In this document: one piece after another, positions 1 through 7,321 of the stretch
How positions within the stretch are numbered: position 1 is the first letter of the stretch
Layout of the letters: every line of letters begins with the position of its first letter
Notes under the pieces: model-generated
Database searches by the model: none
What the model was told of the DNA's origin: nothing
What the model saw: only the letters and a program-made list of their open reading frames with translations
NCBI GenBank assembly: GCA_017623605.1
Contig: JAGAOR010000036.1
Span: 1 to 35,904, forward strand
Length of the DNA stretch: 35,904 nt
Source: Clostridia bacterium
GTDB lineage: Bacteria; Bacillota; Clostridia; Christensenellales; Borkfalkiaceae
Direction of reading: 5' to 3'
Program-made: the position numbers and the translations under genes

Positions 1-1029
1 AAGAAGTTTGCGCTTGCCTATAAGGATATGCCTACGCTCGGTTTTACGCATTTGCAACCTGCGCAGCTTACCACGGTAGGAAAGCGCGCTACGCTTTGGC
101 TTCAGGATTTAGAAATGGATTACCAAAATCTTATGCACGCGAAAGAAAATATCCGTCTTCGCGGCGTAAAGGGCACGACGGGTACGCAAGCCAGCTTTAT
201 GGAGCTTTTCGGTGGCGACGAGGCAAAGGTAAAAGAGCTTGAAAAGCGCGTCGTTTCGAAATTGGGCTATGAAAAAGTCTACGGGGTAACGGGACAAACG
301 TATCCGAGAAAACTCGATTATAACGTATTGTGCGTACTTTCGCAGATCGCGCAAAGCGCGTATAAATTCTCCAACGACATTCGCATCTTGCAGAATATGA
401 AAGAGATTGAAGAACCGTTTGAAAAAAATCAAATCGGCTCTTCGGCAATGGCGTATAAGCGTAATCCTATGCGTTCGGAACGTATCGGCTCGCTCGCGCG
501 TTACGTAATTTCCTTGCCTATGAACAGTGCGCTCACGGCTTCCACGCAATGGTTTGAACGTACGCTCGACGATTCGGCAAACCGTCGTATCGTCAACGCG
601 CAGGCATTCTTGTCTGTGGACGCAATTTTGAATATTTATATGAACGTAGCGGAAAATCTCGTCGTATACGATAAAGTAATCGCCAAGCACATTCGCGCAG
701 AATTGCCGTTTATGGCAACGGAAAATATTATGATGGGCTGCGTGAAAGCGGGTGGTAACCGTCAAGAATTGCACGAGCGAATTCGCGTGCTTTCTATGGA
801 AGCGGGGAGAAACGTTAAGGTCGAGGGCGGAGAAAATAACTTAATTGATCTCATCAAGCAGGACGAAACGTTTAAGCCTGTTTGGAATCAGCTCGACGAA
901 ATTTTAGACGCGAAGAAATTTATCGGTAGAGCACCCTCGCAAACGGTGGAATTTATCGAAAACGAGATTGATCCGATTTTGGAAAAGCACGCCGATTTGC
1001 TTGGAGAAAAGGGCGACGTGCGCGTTTAA
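1..1029 (+). CDS. purB: Adenylosuccinate lyase, 5' end outside the window
   Basis: The frame is open from base 1, so the gene starts upstream; 342 residues are visible. The enzyme removes fumarate from SAICAR and from adenylosuccinate in cytosolic purine synthesis. The fumarase/aspartase-superfamily signature is present as SSAMAYKRNPMRSER near base 440, preceded by a TQASF block (about base 184) and an upstream TLGFTHLQPAQ block, which supplies a conserved catalytic-region histidine. Family members are about 430-480 residues long, so roughly the first 100-140 residues are missing because of the window edge, not because of a mutation. The next gene starts 23 bases after the stop behind an AAGGGGG ribosome site, so the peptide cassette downstream may be read through from purB. 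I see no terminator between them. Confidence 0.93.
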   Translation, partial: KKFALAYKDMPTLGFTHLQPAQLTTVGKRATLWLQDLEMDYQNLMHAKENIRLRGVKGTTGTQASFMELFGGDEAKVKELEKRVVSKLGYEKVYGVTGQTYPRKLDYNVLCVLSQIAQSAYKFSNDIRILQNMKEIEEPFEKNQIGSSAMAYKRNPMRSERIGSLARYVISLPMNSALTASTQWFERTLDDSANRRIVNAQAFLSVDAILNIYMNVAENLVVYDKVIAKHIRAELPFMATENIMMGCVKAGGNRQELHERIRVLSMEAGRNVKVEGGENNLIDLIKQDETFKPVWNQLDEILDAKKFIGRAPSQTVEFIENEIDPILEKHADLLGEKGDVRV

Positions 1030-1052
1030 ACGAACGAATAAAAGGGGGCGTT

Positions 1053-1766
1053 ATGATTTACGAAATTGCGAATTTACGCATTTCAATCAAAAACAGATGT
1101 AAATATACGGAAATATTTTGCGAAAAATATCTTTCTAACGATCAAGCCGCGCCGTTTGATTTAGAGGTGTCGGTAACGGACGAGGAATTCTACGAGGAAA
1201 AGAAGATTTCTGAGGGATATTCCGACGGGTATATTGAAAACATCTGTTTGTACCGCGCGATTTGTCGGTGTTTGCCCAAGTTAAACCGTATGCTCCTTCA
1301 CGCGGCTGTCTTGGAATACGAGGGTAATGCCTATGCGTTTTTAGGGCGTAGCGGCACGGGAAAATCAACGCATACGGGGCTTTGGCTCAAACATTTGAAC
1401 GGCTCAAAAATCGTCAACGGCGATAAACCGATCTTGGAATATAAGGAGAGTGGCTTCGTCGCTTACGGAACGCCTTGGATGGGCAAAGAGGGTTTGGGCT
1501 ATAACGGCAGCGCGCCGTTAAAGGGATTGTGCTTTTTAGAGCAAGCGAAAGAAAATTCCGTGTTAAAATTAACGCCTGCACAAGCGGCTTCGAGGATATT
1601 CGTGCAGATTCTTATGCCCGAAGACGAAGCAAACGCCGCGCTTACGTTAGAGCTCACGGATAAATTGGTAACGGAAATTCCCTGCTATCTTCTTAAATGT
1701 AACGTTTCGGAAGAAGCCGTGCAAAAATCGTTTGAAGCACTTACGGGCAAAACGTATAAAAAATAA
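1053..1766 (+). CDS. HPr-kinase-like (PEPCK-fold) small-molecule or peptide kinase
   Basis: A 237-residue protein with a Walker A loop GRSGTGKST at residues 98-106, preceded by LLHAAVLEYEGNAYAFLG, and a VNGDKP motif at 121-126 whose Asp matches the metal-binding or catalytic position of HPr kinase-like proteins. The N-terminal ~80 residues have no clear motif. The full HPr kinase/phosphorylase is longer and carries an N-terminal HprK domain that is absent here, so this is not the carbon-catabolite regulator. Related short kinases occur in lasso-peptide and other RiPP loci, where some phosphorylate a serine of the precursor. It is followed after 30 bases by a PqqD-like gene, which supports a peptide-modifying role. 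Substrate is unknown. The start has an AAGGGGG site 6-10 bases upstream. Confidence 0.72.
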   Translation: MIYEIANLRISIKNRCKYTEIFCEKYLSNDQAAPFDLEVSVTDEEFYEEKKISEGYSDGYIENICLYRAICRCLPKLNRMLLHAAVLEYEGNAYAFLGRSGTGKSTHTGLWLKHLNGSKIVNGDKPILEYKESGFVAYGTPWMGKEGLGYNGSAPLKGLCFLEQAKENSVLKLTPAQAASRIFVQILMPEDEANAALTLELTDKLVTEIPCYLLKCNVSEEAVQKSFEALTGKTYKK

Positions 1767-1796
1767 AAATAAAAAACAAAAAAGGGGAGAGAAATT

Positions 1797-2060
1797 ATGA
1801 AAATCAAAAACGGATTCGTAGTGCGCGAGGTGGGCGGCGAAAGCGTCGTCGTGCCTGTGGGGGAAATGAGCAAAAATTTTCACGGTATGATCAATCTCAA
1901 TGAAACGGGTGCGTTTCTTTGGAGATTTTTCAGCGAGGATCACTCGATTGACGAGGGCGTTGCCGCGTTGCTCGAAGAATACGACGTGGACGAAGCGATT
2001 GCCCGCACAGACGTGGAGAAATTTGCAGAAACGATTGAGAAAAACGGATTTGCCGAATGA
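1797..2060 (+). CDS. PqqD-like peptide chaperone (RiPP recognition element)
   Basis: An 87-residue protein with the PqqD-family pattern: an N-terminal beta-rich part (KNGFVVREVGGESVVVPVG), the diagnostic NETGAFLWRF block at about residues 35-44, and a C-terminal helix-turn-helix-like part (YDVDEAIARTDVEKFAETIE). PqqD domains bind the leader of a precursor peptide and hand it to a modifying enzyme. A GGGGAGAG ribosome site lies just upstream. The stop codon overlaps the start of the peptidase gene by four bases (ATGA), so the two are translationally coupled. There is no radical-SAM or cyclase enzyme beside it; the only candidate modifying enzyme is the kinase upstream. Confidence 0.85.
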   Translation: MKIKNGFVVREVGGESVVVPVGEMSKNFHGMINLNETGAFLWRFFSEDHSIDEGVAALLEEYDVDEAIARTDVEKFAETIEKNGFAE

Positions 2061-2524
2061 TGAACGTTGATGCAGAAAAAAGAAAAATAGAGGACGTTCT
2101 CAAAGAAAAGGGCGTGTATATCGGACCTACGGTGGGTGTGAGTATGCTTCCTATGCTCAAAAACCGCAGAGATACGATCGTTGTTAAGCCCAAAACAGAG
2201 CGATTAAAGCGTTTGGACGTTGCGCTTTATAAACGCGGTGAATCCTATATATTGCACCGCGTTTTAGAAGCGGTAGACGGCGGTTATATCATTCGCGGTG
2301 ATAATTGTTATGTAGATGAGAACGTACCAGAAGAGGCGGTAATCGGCGTTTTAACCGAATTTTTTCGCAAGGATAAGCATATTCTTTGCACGGATAAGAA
2401 ATATATCCGATACGCGGAAAAACGGATAAAAACGTATAAATCCCGCCGTTTTTTCGTGCGAATGAAAAGAAACGTTCGCGCATTCGGCGGAAAAGTGTTG
2501 CGTAAGCTTCGATTGAGAAAATAA
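2057..2524 (+). CDS. S24/S26-family (signal-peptidase-like) serine peptidase
   Basis: A 155-residue protein with the signal-peptidase core: box B GVSMLPML with Ser29 as the likely nucleophile, a box with YILHRVLE in which His67 stands where bacterial signal peptidase I has its general-base lysine, and GDNCYVDE at 81-88. The Ser-His arrangement resembles the ER/archaeal/SipW type. No N-terminal transmembrane anchor is visible, unlike SipW and LepB; the last 40 residues are strongly basic (RFFVRMKRNVRAFGG and following) and could touch the membrane. In this cassette it probably removes a leader from a peptide substrate, but that is inference. An alternative start at the second ATG (2060) would shorten it by one residue. 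Confidence 0.75.
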   Translation: MMNVDAEKRKIEDVLKEKGVYIGPTVGVSMLPMLKNRRDTIVVKPKTERLKRLDVALYKRGESYILHRVLEAVDGGYIIRGDNCYVDENVPEEAVIGVLTEFFRKDKHILCTDKKYIRYAEKRIKTYKSRRFFVRMKRNVRAFGGKVLRKLRLRK

Positions 2525-2534
2525 AAGAGGGATT

Positions 2535-4208
2535 ATGGAAGACAAGATTAAGGCGGAAAACGGTAAAAAATGGTTAAAGAAAGAGATGCGCCCATATCGC
2601 GGGTTCATCTTTTTCCTCACGTGCTTAACCGTGTTGTCTACGGGTTTATCACTCGCCTTTGCGTATATGGTGCAATTCCTCGTCAACAGCGCATCCAGCA
2701 AAAACGTACAGCTTTTATGGATATTTGCGGCGGTGCTTTTGGGCGTTCTGTTCGTTCGTATCGCGTTGCAAACGCTATCGGGCTACGCCGCGGAGCATTT
2801 GCGCGCGAAAATCACGGCAGAACTTCGTACGCGTACGTTCGGAAAGATTTTGCGCTCGGATTATGCAAAGCTTCAAGGCTATCATAGCGGCGAGCTTCTC
2901 AACCGCTTAACGACGGATATTCACGAGGTGGCGGCAGACACGGTGGGGTTGTTGCCCGCGATTGTGGGTATGATCGTGCAATGTTTAGGCGCGATCGCTG
3001 CGCTCCTTACGATTGATCCGCTTTTTACGCTTGTCTACGTGATTTGCGGTTGCGCGTTCGGGGGGATTTCAGCATTTTTCAGAAAACAGATCAAAAAACG
3101 CCAAAAAGAAGTTTTAGAAATAGACGGCAAATCGCGTGCGTTTATGCAGGAGGGGGTTTCGTCGTTGATGACGATTAAAGCCTACGGCGCGGAAGTAAAA
3201 ACGGAGCAAAAGGCGCAAGGCATTTCCGAGCTTTATTACCAAAAGCGTATGCGTAGAATGCGTTTGCGCTCGCTTATGAACGCCGTATTTTCGTTGCTCG
3301 GCAATTTCGGATTGATTTTTGCTGTGATTTGGTGTAGCGTGAGCGTATTAAACGGTAATACGAATTACGGCTCGATTTTATCTGTGATTTTACTTTTAAT
3401 GCAACTGCAACACCCGTTTTCGGCATTTTCTTCCATTGTACCCGTGTATTACGCGCGGCTTACGAGTAGTGAACGTTTAAATGAAATTGAAGAGTTGCCT
3501 TGCGAAGCGATCGCAACGGGCGAAGTGGAAGCTACCGTTTACGAAGAATTAAAAGCAGTTTCCGTTGAAAACGTGGCGTTTACCTACGGTAGAGAAGACG
3601 TGCTTAAAAACGCCAACGCAACGATTGGAAAGGGCGAAATCGTATGTCTGACAGGGGCTTCGGGTTCGGGAAAGAGTACGCTTTTCAAATTACTTTTAAA
3701 CGTGTTTTTGGCGGCTGACGGTGGGCTTTGGCTTGACGATAAAAAAGGCAATAAAAAACCGCTCACGGCAAAAGAGAGAGGGCTGTTTGCTTACGTGCCG
3801 CAGGGTAAGTTTCTGTTTTCGGGCACGATTTATGAAAATTTGACGTTTTTCACCGACCTTTCGGGAGATATAGAAAAACGTATAAAAACTGCACTTCAAG
3901 TCGCTTGTGCGGAATTTGTTTGGGAATTGCCGCAAGGTCTGCAAACGCCGCTCACAGAAGGCGGTGGCGGACTTTCCGAAGGGCAAATGCAACGGCTCGC
4001 GGTTGCGCGTGCGATTTTGTCCGATCGACCGATCTTGCTTTTAGACGAAGCGACGAGCGCGCTCGATAGTCAAACGGAAATTAAGCTTTTAGAAAACGTG
4101 CGAAATCTTAAAGACAAAACGTGCCTAATCGTTACGCACCGTCCCGCAGCTTTGGCAATCGCCGATCGCATCTTATCTGTTGAGAACGGAAAAATCGTAG
4201 AAAAATAA
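2535..4208 (+). CDS. ABC exporter, fused permease and ATPase
   Basis: A 557-residue half-transporter. Residues 1-320 hold about six membrane helices (for example 27-50, 59-80, 138-185, 250-300). The ATPase half has Walker A GASGSGKST (374-382), a Q-loop region VPQGKFLFSGTIYENL, signature LSEGQ (480-484, Glu in place of the usual Gly) and Walker B ILLLDEATSALD with Asp504/Glu505, followed by the switch His in THRP. No C39 leader-peptidase domain precedes the membrane part, so leader removal would need a separate protease; the S26-like gene just upstream fits. The gene starts 10 bases after it behind AAAGAGGG. It is the last gene of the cassette and ends in a strong hairpin terminator. Confidence 0.9.
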   Translation: MEDKIKAENGKKWLKKEMRPYRGFIFFLTCLTVLSTGLSLAFAYMVQFLVNSASSKNVQLLWIFAAVLLGVLFVRIALQTLSGYAAEHLRAKITAELRTRTFGKILRSDYAKLQGYHSGELLNRLTTDIHEVAADTVGLLPAIVGMIVQCLGAIAALLTIDPLFTLVYVICGCAFGGISAFFRKQIKKRQKEVLEIDGKSRAFMQEGVSSLMTIKAYGAEVKTEQKAQGISELYYQKRMRRMRLRSLMNAVFSLLGNFGLIFAVIWCSVSVLNGNTNYGSILSVILLLMQLQHPFSAFSSIVPVYYARLTSSERLNEIEELPCEAIATGEVEATVYEELKAVSVENVAFTYGREDVLKNANATIGKGEIVCLTGASGSGKSTLFKLLLNVFLAADGGLWLDDKKGNKKPLTAKERGLFAYVPQGKFLFSGTIYENLTFFTDLSGDIEKRIKTALQVACAEFVWELPQGLQTPLTEGGGGLSEGQMQRLAVARAILSDRPILLLDEATSALDSQTEIKLLENVRNLKDKTCLIVTHRPAALAIADRILSVENGKIVEK

Positions 4209-4210
4209 AG

Positions 4211-4236
4211 AAAACACACCCGCAAGGGTGTGTTTT

Positions 4237-4237
<1 letters not shown>
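4211..4237. terminator. Bidirectional hairpin terminator
   Basis: An 11-bp perfect stem AAAACACACCC/GGGTGTGTTTT with a GCAA tetraloop, flanked by A-rich and T-rich sides. It can end both the ABC-exporter transcript on the plus strand and the tRNA-Val transcript on the minus strand, whose CCA end abuts it. Confidence 0.85.
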
Positions 4238-4313
<76 letters not shown>

Positions 4314-4328
4314 GAATATTACTTTGAT

Positions 4329-4357
4329 ATTATAGCAAATAAAAACGAAACAGTCAA
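4329..4357 (-). promoter_or_regulatory. Sigma-A promoter of tRNA-Val
   Basis: Read on the minus strand: TTGACT (4357-4352), 17-base spacer, TATAAT (4334-4329), 16 bases before the mature tRNA 5' end. Confidence 0.85.
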
Positions 4358-4391
4358 CCGTTTTTTATGTGTAATCCTTAAAAATAATGAA

Positions 4392-4420
4392 AACTCGCTC
4401 CCTGATTATGGGAGCGAGTT
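4392..4420 (-). terminator. Terminator of the PadR/coiled-coil gene
   Basis: An 11-bp stem AACTCGCTCCC/GGGAGCGAGTT with a 7-base loop. On the minus strand it is followed by a T-rich run (TTTTCATTATTTTT), placed 16 bases after the stop at 4436. Confidence 0.85.
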
Positions 4421-4435
4421 GAATATTACGTCAGT

Positions 4436-7084
4436 TCAATTCTTCGAAGCGCGAGTGGAAAAAAGATAATAGAACGCAACGAAGAAAAGAATATTCATTA
4501 GATAAATCACGGGAATGATTACGAACGAAAGAAGTTGCGCGGGATCAGACATTTGCGCTTTGAAATATACAGCCACCATAGTAACGATAATCACGGTGAT
4601 TACGAACACGACTGCCGCCGTTAGAATATAAGAGGGGTGCTTGCGCCGTCTTGCTCTGGGGCGGTAGCCGCAAGCGTAGAGAATGGAGCAAGCGATGAAC
4701 GTAATAAAGCCAAGCGCAAATCCGACGATGGGGTACGCGGCGTTTACACCGATATAATCCTTGATAAAGAATGCGATCAAGCTTTCAAATGCGATTATAC
4801 AAAATACGATAAACGCGGATTTAAAAAGAGTAAGCCCAACGTTATAACAACCAACGCTGTTGGCCGTTTTCCGTTCGATCGTGGTGTTGGTGGAAACGTT
4901 TGCTCTGCCCATATTGCCTGCGGTGTTGAGCTTGATCCCTTCCGATTGTGCGCGCTCTCGAAGATCGTTGAAATTTGCTTCCGGTTGATCGTTAGATTGC
5001 GTAGGGGTGGGCGCGTTATAATAACCGTAGCGTTCGGGTTGACGTTGCGCGTAGCCGTAGGAGTATTCGCTATTTGCCGAATACGCGGCGTACTGTTGAG
5101 AGCGGAATTCGCGAGCGGCGTTGTTCAGATCGGTTTCTCTGCGGGAAAGTTCTAATTCCCGTTCGCGTAAATCGTTGAGTTGCCGTTGATAGCTTGCCGT
5201 TTCGTCTGCGGCGCGCGCCTGCATATCCTTTTGTTGTTTTTCCGTTTCTTCCTTTTCTTGTTCGAATTTTGCTTTCTTGTCTTCAAGTTCCGATTTTTCA
5301 AGCTCCAAAATCCGCGCGCGTTCTTCGAGGTGCTGTTCTTCCAAGCGAAGTGCATTGCGCTCGTGTTCAAGCTTTTCAAGGTTTTCGTTAAAGAGTTTCA
5401 CTTGCGCATTGTAAGAGCTCAATTTATCCGCAAAATCGAATTGTTGCGCGGCGAGCGCGTTTTTACGCGCGATAAAATCAAGTTGTTGTTGATTGTAAAC
5501 GCTTTGTCGCGAGGAAAGCTCTTTTTGCTGTTGTTGCAGGATCGCCAAATCTTCTTGCAATTTATGATTGCTGCGAAGTAATTCCGTTTCCCGCGCTTGC
5601 AAATCGTCGCGAAGTCGTTCAATTTCTTCCGTGGAAGCGTTTGTTTGCGTTTCTTTATCGTCTACCGTGCGGCGTTCTTCTTGCAGGGCGTATTCGCGTT
5701 GTGTTACGTCGTAGGTTTTACGGTCGATTTCCGCGCGTTCTGCCTGCAACGCTTCCCGCATAACGTTTAATTCGTTGCGTTCCCGCAATAGTTGCGCTTT
5801 TTCCTCTTCCAACGCCTCGTTTTCGGTGCGAAGCGCGGAACGCTCAACCTCCAAGGTTTCCAGCTGATTTTTCAGCTCTTCACGGGTGGAAACAGCGGAT
5901 TCTTCCGTAAGCTTGACGTTTTCGACGTTTTCTCTCAAAGCGTTTTCCCGTTCGATAAGTTCCGCTTCCTTTTCATCAAGTGCGCGTTTATCGTTTTCCA
6001 ACCGCTCTTTTTGCGCATCTAATTGAGCTTGCTGCGAGCGAAGCTCCAAGCCGCGGTTGTAAAATTCCGTGGATTTGTTTTCGTAATCGCTTTTTAAAAG
6101 GGCAATCGTGTTCTCTTGCGTAGCGACGGCGGAATTGAGTGCGGCAATCACCGTTTTTTTATCTTCAAGCTCTGCTTGCGTAGCGGAAAGCTCGGCTTTT
6201 GCCGTTTCTAATTCTTCGCGGTTTGCCGCATTTGCACAATCTTGTTCAAGCTTGGCGTTTTCTTCACGAAGAAGCGCAATTTCGCGTTCCTTGTCCTCAA
6301 AAGCGGCTTGTTGCGATTCCAAACGCAGTTTTAATTCGTAAATTTCCGTGCTTTGGCGTTCAAGTTCTAATTTCGCATTGCCGATTTCCTGCTCTTTTTC
6401 CGCAAGGGCAATTTCTTTTGCTATGATTTCACCCTCTTTTTCTGCAAGGGCTTGGCGTTTTTCTTCCAATTCCCGCGTTTGCGCATCTACCTTTTCTTTC
6501 AATTCCTTGAAATCGTCCTTTTGCACGCTCAAAGAAGAACTTTGCGTGGAGAGGAGCGCGCGTTCGCGTTGCAATTCGTTTCGCAGACTCGTAAGCGCCG
6601 TTTTTTCGTCTTCAAGCGCTTGTTCTCGCGCTGCAAGCGCGCGTTTCAATTCCACGAGTTCTTTTTGCTTGTCCGTAATAAACGAAAAATCGTAGTGCGC
6701 GTTTCCGTCTGAAATCAGGCTGTCGATAATCGTTCTCGAATATTCCCATTCGGAAAGATTTTGCTCGGTGATCTGTTTGCCGTCGTCGGTGAGAGAAAAA
6801 TATTTTCTTCTGCCGCCGTTGGAATAATCGCCGTAATAAGAGGTAACGTATTTAAGCGATTCCAAACGCTTCAACGCACTATAAAGGGTGGGCTGTTTGA
6901 TCGTGTATAAACCGCCGCTTTTCTTTTCAATCTCGTCGATAATCTCGTAGCCGTATTTATCGCCGTCGTATAAACTTCTTAAAATGATAGTGTTGATGTG
7001 CCCGCGGATTAAATCGGAGCTGATGCCGAAATTTTGTTCCTCACCGCCCGTCAATCCTTGAACCTCGTCCATTCTCTCGTCCAT
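4436..7084 (-). CDS. PadR-family regulator with giant coiled coil and C-terminal membrane domain
   Basis: An 882-residue protein. The start at 7084 is chosen because AAGAGGAGA lies 7 bases upstream; a longer frame to 7150 has no ribosome site. Residues ~20-115 are a PadR winged helix (LIRGHINTIILRSLYDGDKYGYEI, then KQPTLYSALKRLESLKYV and GGRRKYFSLTDDGKQ). Residues ~130-665 are almost continuous heptad-rich, Glu/Lys/Gln/Arg-rich coiled coil. A Tyr/Gln-rich linker (YGYAQRQPERYGYYNAP) follows. Residues ~745-880 hold four membrane helices separated by a short basic loop (RPRARRRK). Ordinary PadR proteins are 100-200 residues, soluble, and end after one dimerisation helix. This architecture implies a membrane-tethered DNA-binding protein or a cytoskeleton-like anchor. 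It is monocistronic, with its own promoter, operator-like palindrome and terminator. Confidence 0.85.
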   Translation of the reverse strand: MDERMDEVQGLTGGEEQNFGISSDLIRGHINTIILRSLYDGDKYGYEIIDEIEKKSGGLYTIKQPTLYSALKRLESLKYVTSYYGDYSNGGRRKYFSLTDDGKQITEQNLSEWEYSRTIIDSLISDGNAHYDFSFITDKQKELVELKRALAAREQALEDEKTALTSLRNELQRERALLSTQSSSLSVQKDDFKELKEKVDAQTRELEEKRQALAEKEGEIIAKEIALAEKEQEIGNAKLELERQSTEIYELKLRLESQQAAFEDKEREIALLREENAKLEQDCANAANREELETAKAELSATQAELEDKKTVIAALNSAVATQENTIALLKSDYENKSTEFYNRGLELRSQQAQLDAQKERLENDKRALDEKEAELIERENALRENVENVKLTEESAVSTREELKNQLETLEVERSALRTENEALEEEKAQLLRERNELNVMREALQAERAEIDRKTYDVTQREYALQEERRTVDDKETQTNASTEEIERLRDDLQARETELLRSNHKLQEDLAILQQQQKELSSRQSVYNQQQLDFIARKNALAAQQFDFADKLSSYNAQVKLFNENLEKLEHERNALRLEEQHLEERARILELEKSELEDKKAKFEQEKEETEKQQKDMQARAADETASYQRQLNDLRERELELSRRETDLNNAAREFRSQQYAAYSANSEYSYGYAQRQPERYGYYNAPTPTQSNDQPEANFNDLRERAQSEGIKLNTAGNMGRANVSTNTTIERKTANSVGCYNVGLTLFKSAFIVFCIIAFESLIAFFIKDYIGVNAAYPIVGFALGFITFIACSILYACGYRPRARRRKHPSYILTAAVVFVITVIIVTMVAVYFKAQMSDPAQLLSFVIIPVIYLMNILFFVAFYYLFSTRASKN

Positions 7085-7106
7085 AAACCGTTCTCCTCTT
7101 GTGTTG

Positions 7107-7139
7107 TTTGTCTGATAGAGTAGTACTATGTCAGATGTA
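7107..7139 (-). promoter_or_regulatory. Degenerate copies of the TATGTCWGACATA palindrome in the padR-like leader
   Basis: TATGTCAGATGTA (7127-7139, first nine bases match) and TTTGTCTGATAGA (7107-7119, 10 of 13 match) lie 20 bases apart in the 5' leader of the PadR-type gene, between its promoter and its ribosome site. They resemble the exact arrays before ynbB and sigK. The match is imperfect, so the call is tentative. Confidence 0.35.
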
Positions 7140-7149
7140 AAATAGGGCA

Positions 7150-7171
7150 AAAAGATAATTTATTATCTTTT
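7150..7171 (-). promoter_or_regulatory. Operator-like palindrome over the padR-like start site
   Basis: A perfect inverted repeat with 9-bp arms, AAAAGATAA and TTATCTTTT, around TTTA. It begins 10 bases downstream of the -10 box and covers the expected transcription start of the minus-strand promoter, a usual place for an autorepressor site. Confidence 0.55.
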
Positions 7172-7180
7172 ACGTAAAGT

Positions 7181-7209
7181 ATTATATCACAAATAGAATA
7201 AAAAGTCAA
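7181..7209 (-). promoter_or_regulatory. Sigma-A promoter of the PadR/coiled-coil gene
   Basis: Minus strand: TTGACT (7209-7204), 17-base spacer, TATAAT (7186-7181). The expected start near 7174 gives a leader of about 90 bases. Confidence 0.85.
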
Positions 7210-7282
7210 TCATATATACGACAAAAAACGGCGAGAATGGAAATATTTCACCTAATTTTTTCCTGAAAGCCGTTTGTCGCCG

Positions 7283-7311
7283 TTGACATTTGTTGGTAAA
7301 AAGTGTATAAT
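7283..7311 (+). promoter_or_regulatory. Sigma-A promoter of the thioesterase gene
   Basis: TTGACA (7283-7288), 17-base spacer, TATAAT (7306-7311). The expected start point is about 7318-7319, only 3-4 bases before the ATG at 7322, so the mRNA would be essentially leaderless. Confidence 0.85.
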
Positions 7312-7321
7312 GAAAATCACT

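Noticed and set aside
3643-3653. TATGTCTGACA inside the ABC exporter gene, resembling the 13-bp palindrome.
   Set aside because: It encodes the conserved residues before Walker A (VCLTG), is a single copy, and is most likely coincidence.
5180-6712. Several open frames on the plus strand opposite the coiled-coil gene.
   Set aside because: They are shadows of the repetitive Glu/Lys/Gln-rich codons on the minus strand; they lack ribosome sites and family motifs.
7226-7283. An imperfect inverted repeat CGACAAAAAACGGC / GCCGTTTGTCG upstream of the thioesterase promoter.
   Set aside because: The arms need a three-base bulge and enclose a loop of about 30 bases. No function is evident, and it does not fit a terminator.
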